From: Arabidopsis thaliana | Lineage: Eukaryota; Streptophyta; Magnoliopsida; Brassicales; Brassicaceae | NCBI RefSeq assembly: GCF_000001735.4 | Contig: NC_003071.7 | Location: 7,929,151-7,993,150, forward strand | Direction: 5' to 3' | Length of the DNA stretch: 64,000 nucleotides | In this document: piece after piece, positions 47,698 to 59,197 of the stretch | Numbering within the stretch: the first letter of the stretch is position 1 | How the letters are laid out: every line of letters begins with the position of its first letter | Position numbers and translations under genes: made by a program | The notes under the pieces: generated by a model | What the model saw: the letters and a program-made list of their open reading frames with translations, nothing else | Told to the model about the DNA's origin: nothing | Databases searched by the model: none

Positions 47698-50071
47698 TTA
47701 GTTTTCGGAGTAAACTGAAGCAAGAAACTTTTTGAGACGTCTGTTATAGACACAAGGTCTCTCCAAATGTGCCAAGTGACCTGCTTTTTTTATACTCTCC
47801 ATTGTTGCATTTTCGCCTAGTTGCCTTTAAAACAAAATATAAACGAGACTAAATTTATGTAATTAAAGAAGAAAAAAGTACTGTATTGAAACTTACTCTT
47901 TCATGCTCTTGGCAAATTCAAGGTTAAAAATTTGATCACTTTCGCCCCACAGAAGATGTATTTTCTGCCAAACCAAAAAAGAATAATAATATCAATTGAT
48001 GCGTTAAGTAGTAAATTTTAATTATATTTTAGATTTAAGTTGTATAAATATATATAGCATTCTTATAGTATGGAGAAATATTATTTTATATATGACCATA
48101 CCTGTTGAAAACGAGGGATTGTCACATCTTTGTTGCTGATGACCAAAGCTTCTAACAATTCTGCTCTTTCCTTCCTATTGGTAATCATCACCTTCACATT
48201 TTGCAAAAGAATGTATATTACGACAGCACGTCCAAACTTAGCCCCGGGCGTTCGGATATTCGGGTCGGGTATTTTATGTTTAAAAATTTAAGATCCGTTC
48301 GGGTAATTTAAGATTTTGGGTCGGGTTCGGGTTCGGGTTCGGGTTTATTTATATATTGAAATATTAAAATTTTGTATGTAAATCTATTAAATTACTTGAA
48401 AATTTCAAAAATTTCTAAAACAACACCTGTAATTTTGCTTGAATATATTTAAAAATACACAAAATAACTAAAATATCCAAAAAAATCCTAATATTTTCTA
48501 TATATAAGTATAAATATAATTAATATATACTTATATTTGAGATATGTTTAGGTACTTATTCGAGTTCGGATTCGGGTTTTTCGGGTTTTGAAGTTTAGAC
48601 CCGTTAGACTATTTTAAAAGTTCGGGTCTAGGTTCGCATCAGGTTTTTCGGGTCGGGTTCGGATCGGTTCTTCGGGTTCGGGTATTATGCCCAGGCCTGA
48701 CCAAACTGATTCTTAACTAATGATTAGGAGTTCATAAATATAAGTTTTTGCAAAATTAATAAATAAAAGGTCTCGGTAGGTATAAAGTTAAATATAAAAC
48801 CACATACCAATTTTTCTTTTTTCTTTTACAAACATATATATATGACTAACTTGTCTATCTTTTGTCGTTAGAGTTTGTAAAACAAAGCTAAAACGACAAG
48901 ATAGCTACTAGTACTTACAGCTATACTATAGTCTGATTCCATATTTACTATTTATTTTTAAATTATTATTACTGGAATTTGTAATCTAGTTATGACAAGC
49001 TCTTTATCGAGCTCCGGGATCAATTTCGTGTCCATATTTGACCATATGGATACTTAATAAAGTTGCTAAATATGTTTTTAAGAAAAATTATACTATAGAG
49101 AGCCAGTGGCAGAGTTTGAGTAGGTATATACCTCAATGAAATCCTTGAAGAGCCGTTTCGGGAACCACATGGGTTTATGAACAGCAAGGGTGAAGAGAGT
49201 CTTGAGCCCTTTAACCGAAGTTGGTAACAAAAGATCCGCCGACGACTTAAATCCTAACTGGTTCAAATTAGACTCACTGATCGTATCAGTCATCGCGAGT
49301 ATCGAACCTGATAAAGAAAAAATTGTTCTTAGTGTATGTAAGTTTTAATAATGAAATTACAATGTATAAATATAAAAAAAAAATAGACTTTTAGAATAAT
49401 TTACGGTATCTTGTAATTACTATTATTGATATACGAAAAGAGGAGTGTTAAATGTGATCTTGAACTCGCGGTATGGGAGTAATTTCCAAGACCATGGTTT
49501 TAGGAAAACCGACACACCAAAACTCGCAAAACATTGTAGCATGTTTTAACCACTCGCAAAATATTGAGTCATCCAAAATATAGTAATCACCTGAAACCAC
49601 CATGGCTTGAACCATCTCAGGGTACTCCTCGGCGATCTTGAAAGCAACCATGCCACCGTAACTAAACCCTACAAGAGTAAACTTTTCGATACCGAGGATA
49701 CGAAGAGACTTGACTAAACAGTGGGCTTGAAACGCTGGTGATCGATCCGCGTTGTCGGAGTAGGACCCACCAAAGAAGAGGAGGTCTGGTATATAGACTG
49801 AGTACTTCTTGGCTAATGATCCGACCTGGAACTGCCACGTCACGATCCCTTCGGCTGCAAAGCCATGGATGAACAATAGGACTGGTTTCGTAGGTTTTTG
49901 GGGTTCCACGGCAAAGTTTTTGTCAGATTTTTTGGTTTTTTTTAGGGTTTCTTTTGGGATCCAGAAGTTCATCTTTGTCCCTGGTTCAAGCTCTACGGTG
50001 TAAGGAATGACACCGGCCAATTTCATGAGGCGGTACAACAATGGTTTTTGTAAATCCACAAAGTTCACCAT
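47698..50071 (-). CDS. Alpha/beta-fold hydrolase (epoxide-hydrolase/MES-like group)
   Basis: Minus exons 49591-50071, 49132-49307, 48102-48191, 47897-47964 and 47698-47824 give 313 residues. The canonical order is complete: oxyanion HGFAAEG (69-75), nucleophile elbow GFSYGG with S137, acid D259 in WGESDQIF, and His288 in AGHLAHLERP. The start MVNFVDLQKPLLYRLMKLAG was chosen because homologues of this group begin this way. The frame continues upstream to another ATG, but that part (NSRSFKIFTFHLLLIIF) looks untranslated. No signal or transit peptide. The substrate is unknown; alternatives are esterase or lipase. Intron 2 carries the TIR element at 48239-48700. Matches At2g18360. Confidence 0.92.
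48239..48700. mobile_element. TIR mini-transposon in an intron, rich in TTCGGGT repeats
   Basis: A 462-base insert flanked by the 7-base direct repeat CCAAACT (48232-48238 and 48701-48707). The ends are imperfect inverted repeats: TAGCCCCGGGCGTTCGGATA at the left versus the complement of the right end, TCAGGCCTGGGCATAATACC. The subterminal regions are arrays of GGTTCGGGT/TTCGGGT on both sides, in inverted sense relative to the centre. There is no coding capacity. The flanking duplication length suggests a hAT-like (8 bp, one base decayed) or similar class II origin. It lies within intron 2 of the alpha/beta hydrolase gene. Confidence 0.75.
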
Positions 50072-51536
50072 TGTATGTACTCTTTTTCCTTTCGTTCTTG
50101 TTTGGATATATTTAGAGGGAGAGAGATGTAAGAAGATGATCAATAGCAAATGGAAGGTGAAGATTTTAAAGCTTCTTGAGTTGGGATTAATTATAATGTA
50201 TCTGGTGTTGGGTTCTTGTTTATATTCAACCAAGCATTTATTGTTTTACACATTTTATATACATATCTTGTTTGACGTTTTGAATGATAAGTGACAACTT
50301 GCCAAATAGCATAATAAACTCACTAGTAACTAGAACATTTTAATAACAAAAGAGACCAAAACAAAAACTGTTTTTCTTCAGTCTTTTATGTAAATATTTA
50401 AGTTTTCGAAGTATAAGAATAAGTTTTGTAATTGTAATAATACTATCATTCTATTACACCTGTATATACAAATTTTGTTTGAAGATTTCACCTTTTTCTA
50501 AAGTTACCAACCAAAACTAATAAACTATTAAAGTATTAATTATCAAGGGAAATCTTGCCTCATTTTAAATTAAATAAGGAAAAATTAGAGATGATGGAGT
50601 TCTTAATAACTTGCTTTGCATGTAATCTCTGAATCTAGTCAGAATTGGAAATCTGCACTTCCTACTTGTATCGGTATGCTGTAAACAAAAATTATTGTTC
50701 TTTTTGGGGTTAATTACTAGATAGTCAAAAAATGTTTTTGTTAAAATTCACAAAAAGGTTGTGGCTAAATCGTAAATAATGTGCTTATTCTCTTCATTTT
50801 TGTTTATTTTGTTTTCTATGAAAAGTGTGTATAACATATAAAAAATAAAATAAATTATAAATGCTTTATTACTCTTTTGTAAAATAATTATTTACATCAT
50901 TGTAATATTGAATAAATATCTGAAAGACATATATCATCTACATTATTCATCTTCGTTTTGTTCCGGATGTTATTGGTCCCTTTCTTACTACTGCAAAGAA
51001 AGCCCACGTCCCATACCTCCTATGATTTTTATATTCTCAATTGGTTTTCTGAAAATATTTTATTATAATTATTGAGCTATACGCAATTAGACAATTACGC
51101 ACATCTAATTTACGTACTATATAATTTATCTAATCTACTCCTCTGTGATTAATATTAATGAACCATTTCTAGACTAACCTCCAACACTTAAGTAATTAAA
51201 CACGTCATCTTTGAGTGTTGTAGATGTAGTCACCAATTGTACCTAAAACGATTATAAGTTGATTGAATATGGACAAACCCAAACTGACAAGAAATCTCTA
51301 TAACCTAACTACCTAGATCAAATAATATTTATTTTTAAGTATATCATACCAAAATGTTGAAACTTATATTTTCATTTCACTCCATCAACCCAAACTAACA
51401 TCTACTAATTCTCTTATTTTAATATAAATTTCCTAGTCCGCCATATATATAAACGCTTCGTCTCCACTCTACATATTTAGCAACAACAAAGAAACCCCTA
51501 AGATTTTTATTTATTTTTTTCTCAATTTCTTCAACG
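50072..51536. promoter_or_regulatory. Divergent spacer between the hydrolase and the lipid transfer protein
   Basis: No gene is supportable. The LTP side has a clear TATA box (CCATATATATAAACG at 51442-51456) 80 bases before the ATG, followed by a CAACAACAAAGAAA leader. The hydrolase side has a TTTATATTC-like motif around 50219 on the plus strand, consistent with a TATA-like box read from the minus strand. The middle is AT-rich. Confidence 0.55.
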
Positions 51537-52325
51537 ATGAATGTATTGAAATGTCTAGCGATCATTTCCGTTCTCGGAATATTCTTCATACCTCGTTATT
51601 CTGAATCCGCTATATCTTGCAGTGTTGTGTTACAGGATTTGCAGCCATGTGTGAGCTACTTGACCAGCGGAAGTGGAAACCCTCCGGAGACTTGTTGCGA
51701 CGGAGTTAAGAGTTTAGCGGCGGCAACCACCACATCTGCCGATAAGAAGGCAGCTTGTCAATGCATCAAGTCAGTGGCTAATAGTGTTACCGTGAAGCCT
51801 GAATTGGCTCAAGCCCTTGCTAGCAATTGTGGTGCGAGCTTGCCCGTTGATGCTTCTCCTACTGTCGACTGCACTACGTACGTTTTGAATGATATGATCG
51901 TGTCTGATTGTTTTAGTTGTCTAGTGTCTTGTGTTTTAGTTCAACTTTATATAGAAACTAACAAGCATTAAAGTTTGAGATACTATCTTTATAGTGAAGA
52001 ACTTAAGGTGAACATAATGTTAACGAATATAATTATATTTGAAACTTTTATCTGTTGTTATGACTAATTTCCTGATTTATCTATTTAAAAAAAAATACTA
52101 ACTCTAGGTAGTATAAGAATAGATTAAACAAATGATAGTTTACTTTGTTTACCATAACTTTGTTTAGAACAATATGCTTTTACTCAATTTTGATATAATT
52201 TGTATCTCTTATGCACTTATAATATTTAACATTTTTGAATTTTGTCTGTTTAATTTAAATTCTAAACTTTATAAAAGCTGAAATAAATAATACATTGTTG
52301 ATTTTGTTTTTGCAGTGTTGGTTGA
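51537..52325 (+). CDS. Non-specific lipid transfer protein (type 1-like)
   Basis: Exons 51537-51877 and 52316-52325 give 116 residues. The second exon adds only the last base of Thr114, then Val, Gly and stop, which is the classic position of the LTP1 intron. A signal peptide covers about residues 1-25 (MNVLKCLAIISVLGIFFIPR). The mature part has the eight-cysteine motif: C28, C38, CC53/54, C74-x-C76, C98 and C112, making four disulphides around a lipid tunnel. LTPs are secreted to the wall and carry lipids for cuticle or signalling. Without splicing the frame would add about 30 unrelated residues, so the intron is preferred. Matches At2g18370. Confidence 0.93.
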
Positions 52326-53717
52326 GAAATTCTCAACATTGATCAATGGTCCATCTTGTCCTAATTAAGTACGCAATTTATATCAATAAAGGCGCCGTAT
52401 AATATATGTAGGCGAATGTACACATGTTGTAAGGTTCATTTAGTTTCTTCATGTATGTACATGTACATGTGTATTGTGTAGTTGTCTTTGTGTGCATTTG
52501 TGCATGCAATGCAATCATTTACCCCGGTGGTTTGGATATTACAGTGTTGTGAACTGATGAGTCATGAAAACACAGCGTTTCTTGATGTTGAATATTTTAC
52601 GAGGGCTCTATGTTGAATCACAAACTAAAAATAAACTGTATCAATTATTCGGTTCTCAATATGAAAGGCGATTTGTCAATGGTCTGCTCTTTGTCACTTC
52701 GAGTGGCCTAGATTCGTGGTAAAATTTCTTTAACAAATAAAATAGATTCGTGGTAAAATTCACAATCATTTTCGAACTCAGCTTTTAGTAATACGAAATT
52801 CACAATCATTTTCTAAGCTTCGCCGTGTTATTTTCTTTAATCTTTTTAAAACCCAAAAACAGAACGACTTGCAAGAGATTTTGGGTAAATATTTGCTGAG
52901 GTGGGAAGCATATTTTTATGTTATTTGTCAAGAACATGTTAATGTTCTGAAGCAGTTGACTTTATTTTATACTCACCAAAGACATAATTACCATTACTAC
53001 AAGCTCTTTCAACAATTATAGTATCCAAGATTGTAGATAGAAAAACATTTCATTAGGAGTTTGAAATTCACTCTTCCCGGAACAGATTTTTAGCAAGTAA
53101 TTTCCACTTACATTACTTTGCCTCATGACCCCTCACTAATTGTTTCACTCAGATTTGTCTCCCTTATAAGTGATCTCAATTCTCAAACTTGTCTTTTAAA
53201 TACTTTTTTTTTTGTGTAGGAACCAAGAAAAGAGCTAGAAAATCCGCCAAATTTAAGTAACAATACCCTTTTGGCTAATTTTGCATTCATATGATATGAA
53301 ATAAAATGCGAGGACGGTATTTGTATTTGCTAAAAAGAAGCAAAACTAGATCACTTAACGTTGCATCGAAAAATGTTAAAGACTTAAAAAGACGATATGA
53401 AGTAAAGTTGAAATATATGTATCATATACGGTCAAAGTAAGTGGAAACATCATGAAAAGGGTTATAAACTACGTATTTATCATTAACACCAATATAGCTT
53501 TCAAAAAAGTCGTGAAAAGAAAACACAAGTAGCTAGAGTCGAAAAAAAAAACTATAACAATAATGAATTTGACCAAGACTGGTTTTACTTTGTGTGATAG
53601 AATCTATGATAATTAACTTTTCATCATCATCATCATGATTTATATAATTAACGTTTCTTCTTCATCTCGTCAAAATGGTAAAGAAGGCGATCGAAGTCGG
53701 ACTTGCTCACGTGACAC
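52326..53717. other. Convergent spacer, LTP to GATA20
   Basis: LTP 3'-UTR with the repeated word TGTACATGTACATGTGTA at about 52455-52472, then AT-rich DNA. A nested pair of short repeats occurs: AGATTCGTGGTAAAATT at about 52711 and 52744, and AAATTCACAATCATTTTC at about 52756 and 52797. No gene recognised. Confidence 0.55.
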
Positions 53718-54867
53718 TCAATTCCAAGACATAAAAGAAGAAGCCGTGACGTTATCCACGTAGGGATATTCCATCTCCGGAACCGGTGAGAAATATGGAA
53801 CTCTTTGTGTGTTCTGATGAGCCCACGACGGCGACGACGAGGCATAGTGATGATGATGATGACTGTAATAGTTTCCACCTCCGTTGTACGAATTCTCTAC
53901 TGGGACTTCTGCCGCTGATGAACCTCCACCGGAGATCGTTAAGTTTCTGGCCGTCGCACGCCTCTCCTCTTTCTTGAATCGGATTCCACACGCGTTACAT
54001 AACGACTGCACCAAGTTAACATTGTATATGTTACATCCAAAATATCTTTGAAAATGTAGTTATTATAGACATGTGATTATATGGAGATTGTATAATAAAT
54101 ATTAGGGAACAACTTTATAGACTTTATACAACTTGAATTAAAAAGATTTAAAAAGAAATCACTTATTTTGTTTTATGGTTTAGGGTAAAGTTTATTAACA
54201 AAAAAATAAAAATAAAAATAGTTTAGGGTAATGTATTTATGGAAAAAAAAAATATAAAACAACCAAGAAAGTATATGATGTTACAAAATTTGATTAGAAA
54301 AATAATAGTAATTTTTCATAGAATAGTTCCGCATGGTATATAACAGTTTGAGTTTTTTGAAGTTTTGAATTGCCAAAATCATACTTTTTTACTTTCATTA
54401 CAATCTAAATACTTTTTCAACAATCCATGTACTATTTTCATTAGGCATATTTATCTATGGACCTATGGTCATCTCGGCATTGACACTTATCACATTATCT
54501 GATCGTACATGATCTATTAATTAATTACCTTAGGTCCTTTTGGTCCGTTTCTCCATAGAGGAGTTGAAGTGGTGTCGCAGCTAGCACAACGGCGAGGTAG
54601 GCTATGAGCAACACCACCCTTCTTGTACGAAGAAGTCTTAGCGTTTCCTCCGTGAATATAAAAGTCGCCGGAGATGTTGTTAGAATTAGCAGAAGAAAAT
54701 CTATGGTGGTCGTCGAGACGAGTAGAGGGTGTTCCAAGTGAGAGAGTGCAATCAACAGAAGTTGATGAAGAGAAATTATTATAAGGATCGTAGTTGTGGT
54801 GGTTTTGGTCGTCATTTTCCGAGGAAAAAAACATGGAGAAATTAGAGTTTGTTTGGTATCCCATCAT
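53718..54867 (-). CDS. GATA20: GATA-type zinc finger factor, HAN family (GATA20)
   Basis: Minus exons 54529-54867 and 53718-54005 give 208 residues. The single zinc finger is C-x2-C-x18-C-x2-C: C94, C97, C116 and C119 (CASCDTTSTPLWRNGPKGPK, then SLCNACG). The intron interrupts the finger exactly after GPK. N-terminal to it, the conserved HAN motif DCTLSLGTPSTR places the protein with HANABA TARANU and its paralogues, class B GATAs that set organ boundaries. A His run (HHHHH) is near the C-terminus. The second ATG codon, immediately following, is equally possible as start. Matches At2g18380. Confidence 0.94.
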
Positions 54868-55599
54868 GAAATTGAAGACTACAGATAGAGAGAAAAAAAA
54901 TGGATAGAGATATGCGTGTTGTTTTGGTGGCTTTGTGATTTAAGTTACAAGTTACAAACTGAGACATGGTACATATATATAGACAGTTGGAAACTTAAGT
55001 AACGACAAAAGGGAATTTGGTCTGTGGTAGCTAAATGTGATCGAATCTATTAATGTAGTGCAGATTACATTATTTGTTACTTTATCTAAAGAAAGCAACA
55101 ATTCTACAATGAAAATGAATATTCTCTAGGGCTTTAAATCATTGAATATTATTTTTGTCGGAGTTTCTTGGTATGGAAGACAAATTATTCGACAATTCTA
55201 TTTTCGACGCCGATTTGATACAGTAAGCAATAAGACTTCGTCGGCGAGTTATGTGTGCTCGCAAGTCGCAAGAATTCCACACTGACATCAACCAAGAGTA
55301 TATTTATTTCAGTTGTTTACATCCAAATTTAAATTCATGATATTTTTACTAATCCTATTCCTCGCCTTAGAAAACGTAGTTTATCTCCGACTCGTTTCAT
55401 TTTTATTGGATATCTTCAAAACAAGTTTTCCATGTAAACAATACATGAAATGAGTAGTCTCCTTTTGATGTTTGTTTCAAATAAAAGTGAATACAAGCAC
55501 ACTAGTAAAGGTAGTTTAACATTAGTAAGAAAAATACAGTAGATTTGGCATTTATATATTTTGATGAACTTAAAAGATCTTATGAAATAATATCTTTTA

Positions 55600-55815
55600 G
55601 ACCATCTTCATTGGACAACTTCATCTGAGACCATCTAAATATTAAACTAAGAAAATCAAAACCAATCAGAATATTACACATAGTTCAAGAGGGTCTTCAA
55701 AGATGTCTTCAGTGTCTGGTTAAAGACATTTTTGTTTCTCTTTCTTCATTTGTGTCTTTAATTAAATATTAAAAAACTGGGAAGACATCTCCATTTATCA
55801 CCAATGGAGATGCTC
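55600..55815. mobile_element. Harbinger-like MITE with TTA target duplication
   Basis: A 216-base insert flanked by TTA on both sides (55597-55599 and 55816-55818). The termini are inverted: GACCATCTTCATTGGAC at the left versus GAGCATCTCCATTGGTG, the complement of the right end, with 14 of 17 matching. The internal sequence is AT-rich with two further AAGA(C/T)(G/C)TCTTC-like words and no coding capacity. The 3-base TTA duplication plus terminal GAGC-type repeat fits PIF/Harbinger-derived MITEs. Confidence 0.65.
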
Positions 55816-58677
55816 TTAGTGCCGATACAATAAAGTAATAATGATAAGTGTTGTGTATCTGCAGTTTTAGTGTCGGACGGGGTTGGTCAAAAGAGGCCCA
55901 CGTGAGTGACAATGTCACGGTTTTCTAAGGATCTTGTCTCTCTTAGATTACCAAGCTCCTTTCACTCATCCCTCGTCTAAACATTCATTTTCTATTTTGA
56001 TATCGATCACCATAACAAAAATATTGAACTATGTATATTTGTTGTCAAATCTGAATTTCGGGTAGAGAAGATAATGTGGAACTACCATGCATATATACAT
56101 ATATACTTTCAAAAACCAAATTTAGAGAAGTCTTTAGTTATTTGTCGTTTTAGAACAATGTCAGTCATCACTACTATTGGACCAGGGAATTGAAAACAGT
56201 AGATCTAATATTGAAGCTTCTTAGACATAAAAATGTATATATGAAAATATATATGTTAAGAACTTAAGATAGTAGAATTATTATTATTATTTTTTAAAGA
56301 TGATAGAAACTAAGGTGAAATAGTACTGTTTAAGCTAAGAACGAAAATAAAAAGGGTAAAGTTAAAGAGAATTACGAAGTGAGATTCTTGGCAATGATCA
56401 AAAGCAACATCTTGTGTTCTTTCTTTGGCTTGGGGAGCGAGAGATTCAATTGATCAGTCAAAGAAGCAAACTCCAACTCAAAATATTTTTAAAGCAAAAA
56501 AAGTACAAAAGCGAATAAACTCAACTGGATATATTACACCAAACACTCAATTGCTACTTCTTTTTCTTTTTTTCTTCTTCCTTTTCCCAATTTTGGGTTA
56601 TATACTTAGTTCGTTCCTCTCTTAAAGTAGATGATGTTTTCGCCAAGACAAGAATATTAGTAAATAACTAAATATCAAGTCTTTGATAAGCTTAACACGA
56701 AAGCAAGTTGGCTTAAACGTAAGGTGATCTCTTCAAATAGTTTTTCTAATGAAATATATATGCATTTTTGGTTGAAGGACCAATGATTAAAGGACTCGTT
56801 CTAAAGTTAGAGACCAAAATTCGAGTTATAATTACAATTATAGGTGGTCACCGTATATTTTGCCGTAAATATGAAGAATACCTTTACTTTGTCCATTTCT
56901 TATTTTCTTGTGGCACACTCCAAATATGAAATGAAATTATACTTTAGTCAGGAAATAATATGATCAAACAAGATTCAAAGAATGTTAAAAGATTCAACAG
57001 ATCGACCTAAAGAGAGGAAGAGTCAGGCTTTAAGCGAACATAGAGAATCAAATCGGAGTTGCTATTGGTGATCTCTTTTGTTTAACTAGGAGGACTACCG
57101 CTTTTAATTAAAGAACACATGCACTTTGTTTCATGAAACAAGAAACCTAAATAACGATTACCCCAAGACATTAAGTATTCGGCTTTGGCAATAACGCCGT
57201 TTATAAATCACATAATTATATTGTTTTTTTGTTAAAGAACGAGATAAATATTTTTTGAATCATCTAATATTCAAATATACAATTTTTATGCACAAATGTG
57301 ATTAAAATGCATTTGATGTCTTACACACTAATCATCTGGGTCTGGGATCGGAATTTACAAACGTTAATTTTGTATTTGAATTTACTTGTTAAAAAAAGAA
57401 TTTAAACATTATACTTAATATTTCTTCACTTTCATTCTTACAAAACATGTTTGCAAAATAAAAATTGAAAATGTCAAACTTTCATTTAGTTGCATTAACA
57501 ATCAATAAATAAATTTTTATAAGCATATTAAAATTGTGAATTTAGTTAAAATATACATATTAAATTCAAACATAAACACAAACAAACAATGAACTCAAAA
57601 AATAAAATAATATGTACTTTATTTTGTACGTATATATCAAAGATGCATGCATGCAAAAAGAATAAGAGATTAAATATGATCTAACCATTAATTATGTTTT
57701 TTGTTTGTCAAATTACTGATGATTAACTCGCATCTTGGATCCGTACTTTATGATACGGTCCGTCTCCAACACTCAAACAAGAAGAAGAAGAAGAATAAAA
57801 CAAAGAGAATGACAGCAAAACAACAAAAAAGAAAAAGAACAAAACATTCCCTCAAAAGGATCAAGATCGGATTGGTACGTGTTTCTTTTTCTTTGTTTCT
57901 TAATAACGTTTCATTCTCGAGTTTGACCGTTTCACTTTCTAGATGACGTATGGTCCACTTATCCTCTTCAGGTGTATGTTCTACTTCTCGTTTTCTAAAC
58001 CTATATGTTTATAGATGATTTAACCTTAAGTACACAAGAGAAAACCAACCTCTAATCCACAAAGTGATTCAACCGTAGAGGGATCGAATCTATATATAAT
58101 CTGCAACGATGAGTGTTATATTTTAACAGTTTTTAATGTATAAAAGTACTCTACGAGATTCAAAGGCAGAGAAAGAATTTTACCATCTATGAAATTTGTA
58201 TATAATTAAACACTATGTAACCAAGTGATTAATTATATACGGATAGCTTGAGAAATCATTTTGGTAGATTGAGAAACTTTTGTCTCCTGGTTACGGATAG
58301 CTTGGGAAGGGTCTCTACTTTATACCTATTCTGGTTTCTGGCTTAAAAGAAATTTACAAATTTCTACCAAAACAATCATCTCTAATTACGAATATGTAGT
58401 GTGTTTAATGTACTGTATATATATTTTTTTGAGTTTTAGACCAAAGATCAGATTCTACCAAAAATGACTGTGATTCTTTTAACTATATTGTAGATGCCTT
58501 AAATAAAAGAAATTCAAATACTTTTGAGATTAGTCTAACATATACCCCAATTATCAAAGAACAAACATATTTTCTGCGCAATTGGCGTAGCTACTCCTTT
58601 AGGTTATTTTGAAAATTATCAAAGAACAAATATATTTTCGTTCTAAAGTTTAATATCCATTTGATTATTTTGAAAAT

Positions 58678-58915
58678 TTGGTTCGGTTTCGGTTCGGTTC
58701 CGGTTCTTTCAGTTTTAAAATTTAGTTACCATTTAGTTATTTTGTTTTGAATATTTTTGGATATTTTGTTATTTTGGGATATTATTGGATATTTTCGGAT
58801 AATTTTTGCTTATTTTTGAGTATTTTATTATTTTCTATTTCGGTTCGGTACAAATTTGGTATTTTATTATTTTGGTTTCGGTTCGGTACATTCAGTTCGG
58901 TTTATTTGCCCAGGT
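58678..58915. repeat. GGTTCGGT-rich repeat relic
   Basis: The left part has TTTGGTTCGGTTTCGGTTCG, and the right part TTTCGGTTCGGTACATTCAG then TTTGCCCAGGTG. In between, GGATATTTTGTTATTTTGGG-type short repeats occur. The organisation, with TTCGG words near both ends and a TGCCCAGG terminus, resembles the element at 48239-48700. No flanking duplication could be seen, so it is probably truncated or old. Confidence 0.45.
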
Positions 58916-59176
58916 GAAGACGTAGCCACTAAACCATAAGAACAAGGCCCATACTTATCGCACATGGGCTTTTAACTGTTTATTATATATAAAAAGCCCA
59001 TCATGTGGTTCGTTACAATTTTCTGTTAAAATGTTTGGCCCATTGTCGCCGTAGATTGTCTTCTCCGTTCGAAATCGCATCCATCGCCGTCGTCGTCGGT
59101 GACGAAAACCACCGCGTAAAACCGTTTCCTAAATCAGATGTTCAATCTTAGAAGTATCTCTTAGAAGCTCTCTTGT

Positions 59177-59197
59177 ATGAAAAAATGGGACTGTTAA
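59177..59197 (+). CDS. Short uORF overlapping the TTN5 start
   Basis: ATG at 59177 opens MKKWDC and stops with TAA at 59195-59197, overlapping the TTN5 ATG (59185) in another frame. It is present only if transcription starts upstream of 59177, which the site II promoter position makes likely. The context is TGTATGA (-3 T), weaker than the main start (AAAATGG, -3 A and +4 G), so most ribosomes would probably scan past. Confidence 0.35.
   Translation: MKKWDC

Larger units (their letters stand above)
54868..59184. other. 4.3 kb spacer upstream of GATA20 and TTN5
   Basis: The GATA20 promoter has a TATATATATAGACAG-like box at about 54972 (TATA read on the minus strand). The desert contains a small MITE (55600-55815). 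It also has duplicated short segments TACGGATAGCTTG(A/G)GAA at about 58238 and 58294, and TATCAAAGAACAAA(C/T)ATATTTTC at about 58554 and 58616. A GGTTCGGT-rich relic lies at 58678-58915. The last 230 bases contain site II elements (GCCCAT/ATGGGC at about 58948-59043) before the TTN5 gene. No gene is supportable. Confidence 0.55.

Noticed and set aside
50072-50233. N-terminal extension of the alpha/beta hydrolase to an ATG at 50233
   Set aside because: The extra 54 residues do not resemble this protein group, whereas the ATG at 50071 gives the family-typical start. It is probably an open 5' leader.
51878-51971. Unspliced C-terminal extension of the LTP frame
   Set aside because: Reading through the donor adds about 30 residues beyond the eighth cysteine, unlike the family. 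The spliced end TTVG-stop is the standard LTP form.
57701-57946. An 81-codon Lys-rich frame upstream of TTN5
   Set aside because: It begins at a non-ATG codon and its KKKKKNKT run comes from an AAG/AAA simple repeat.
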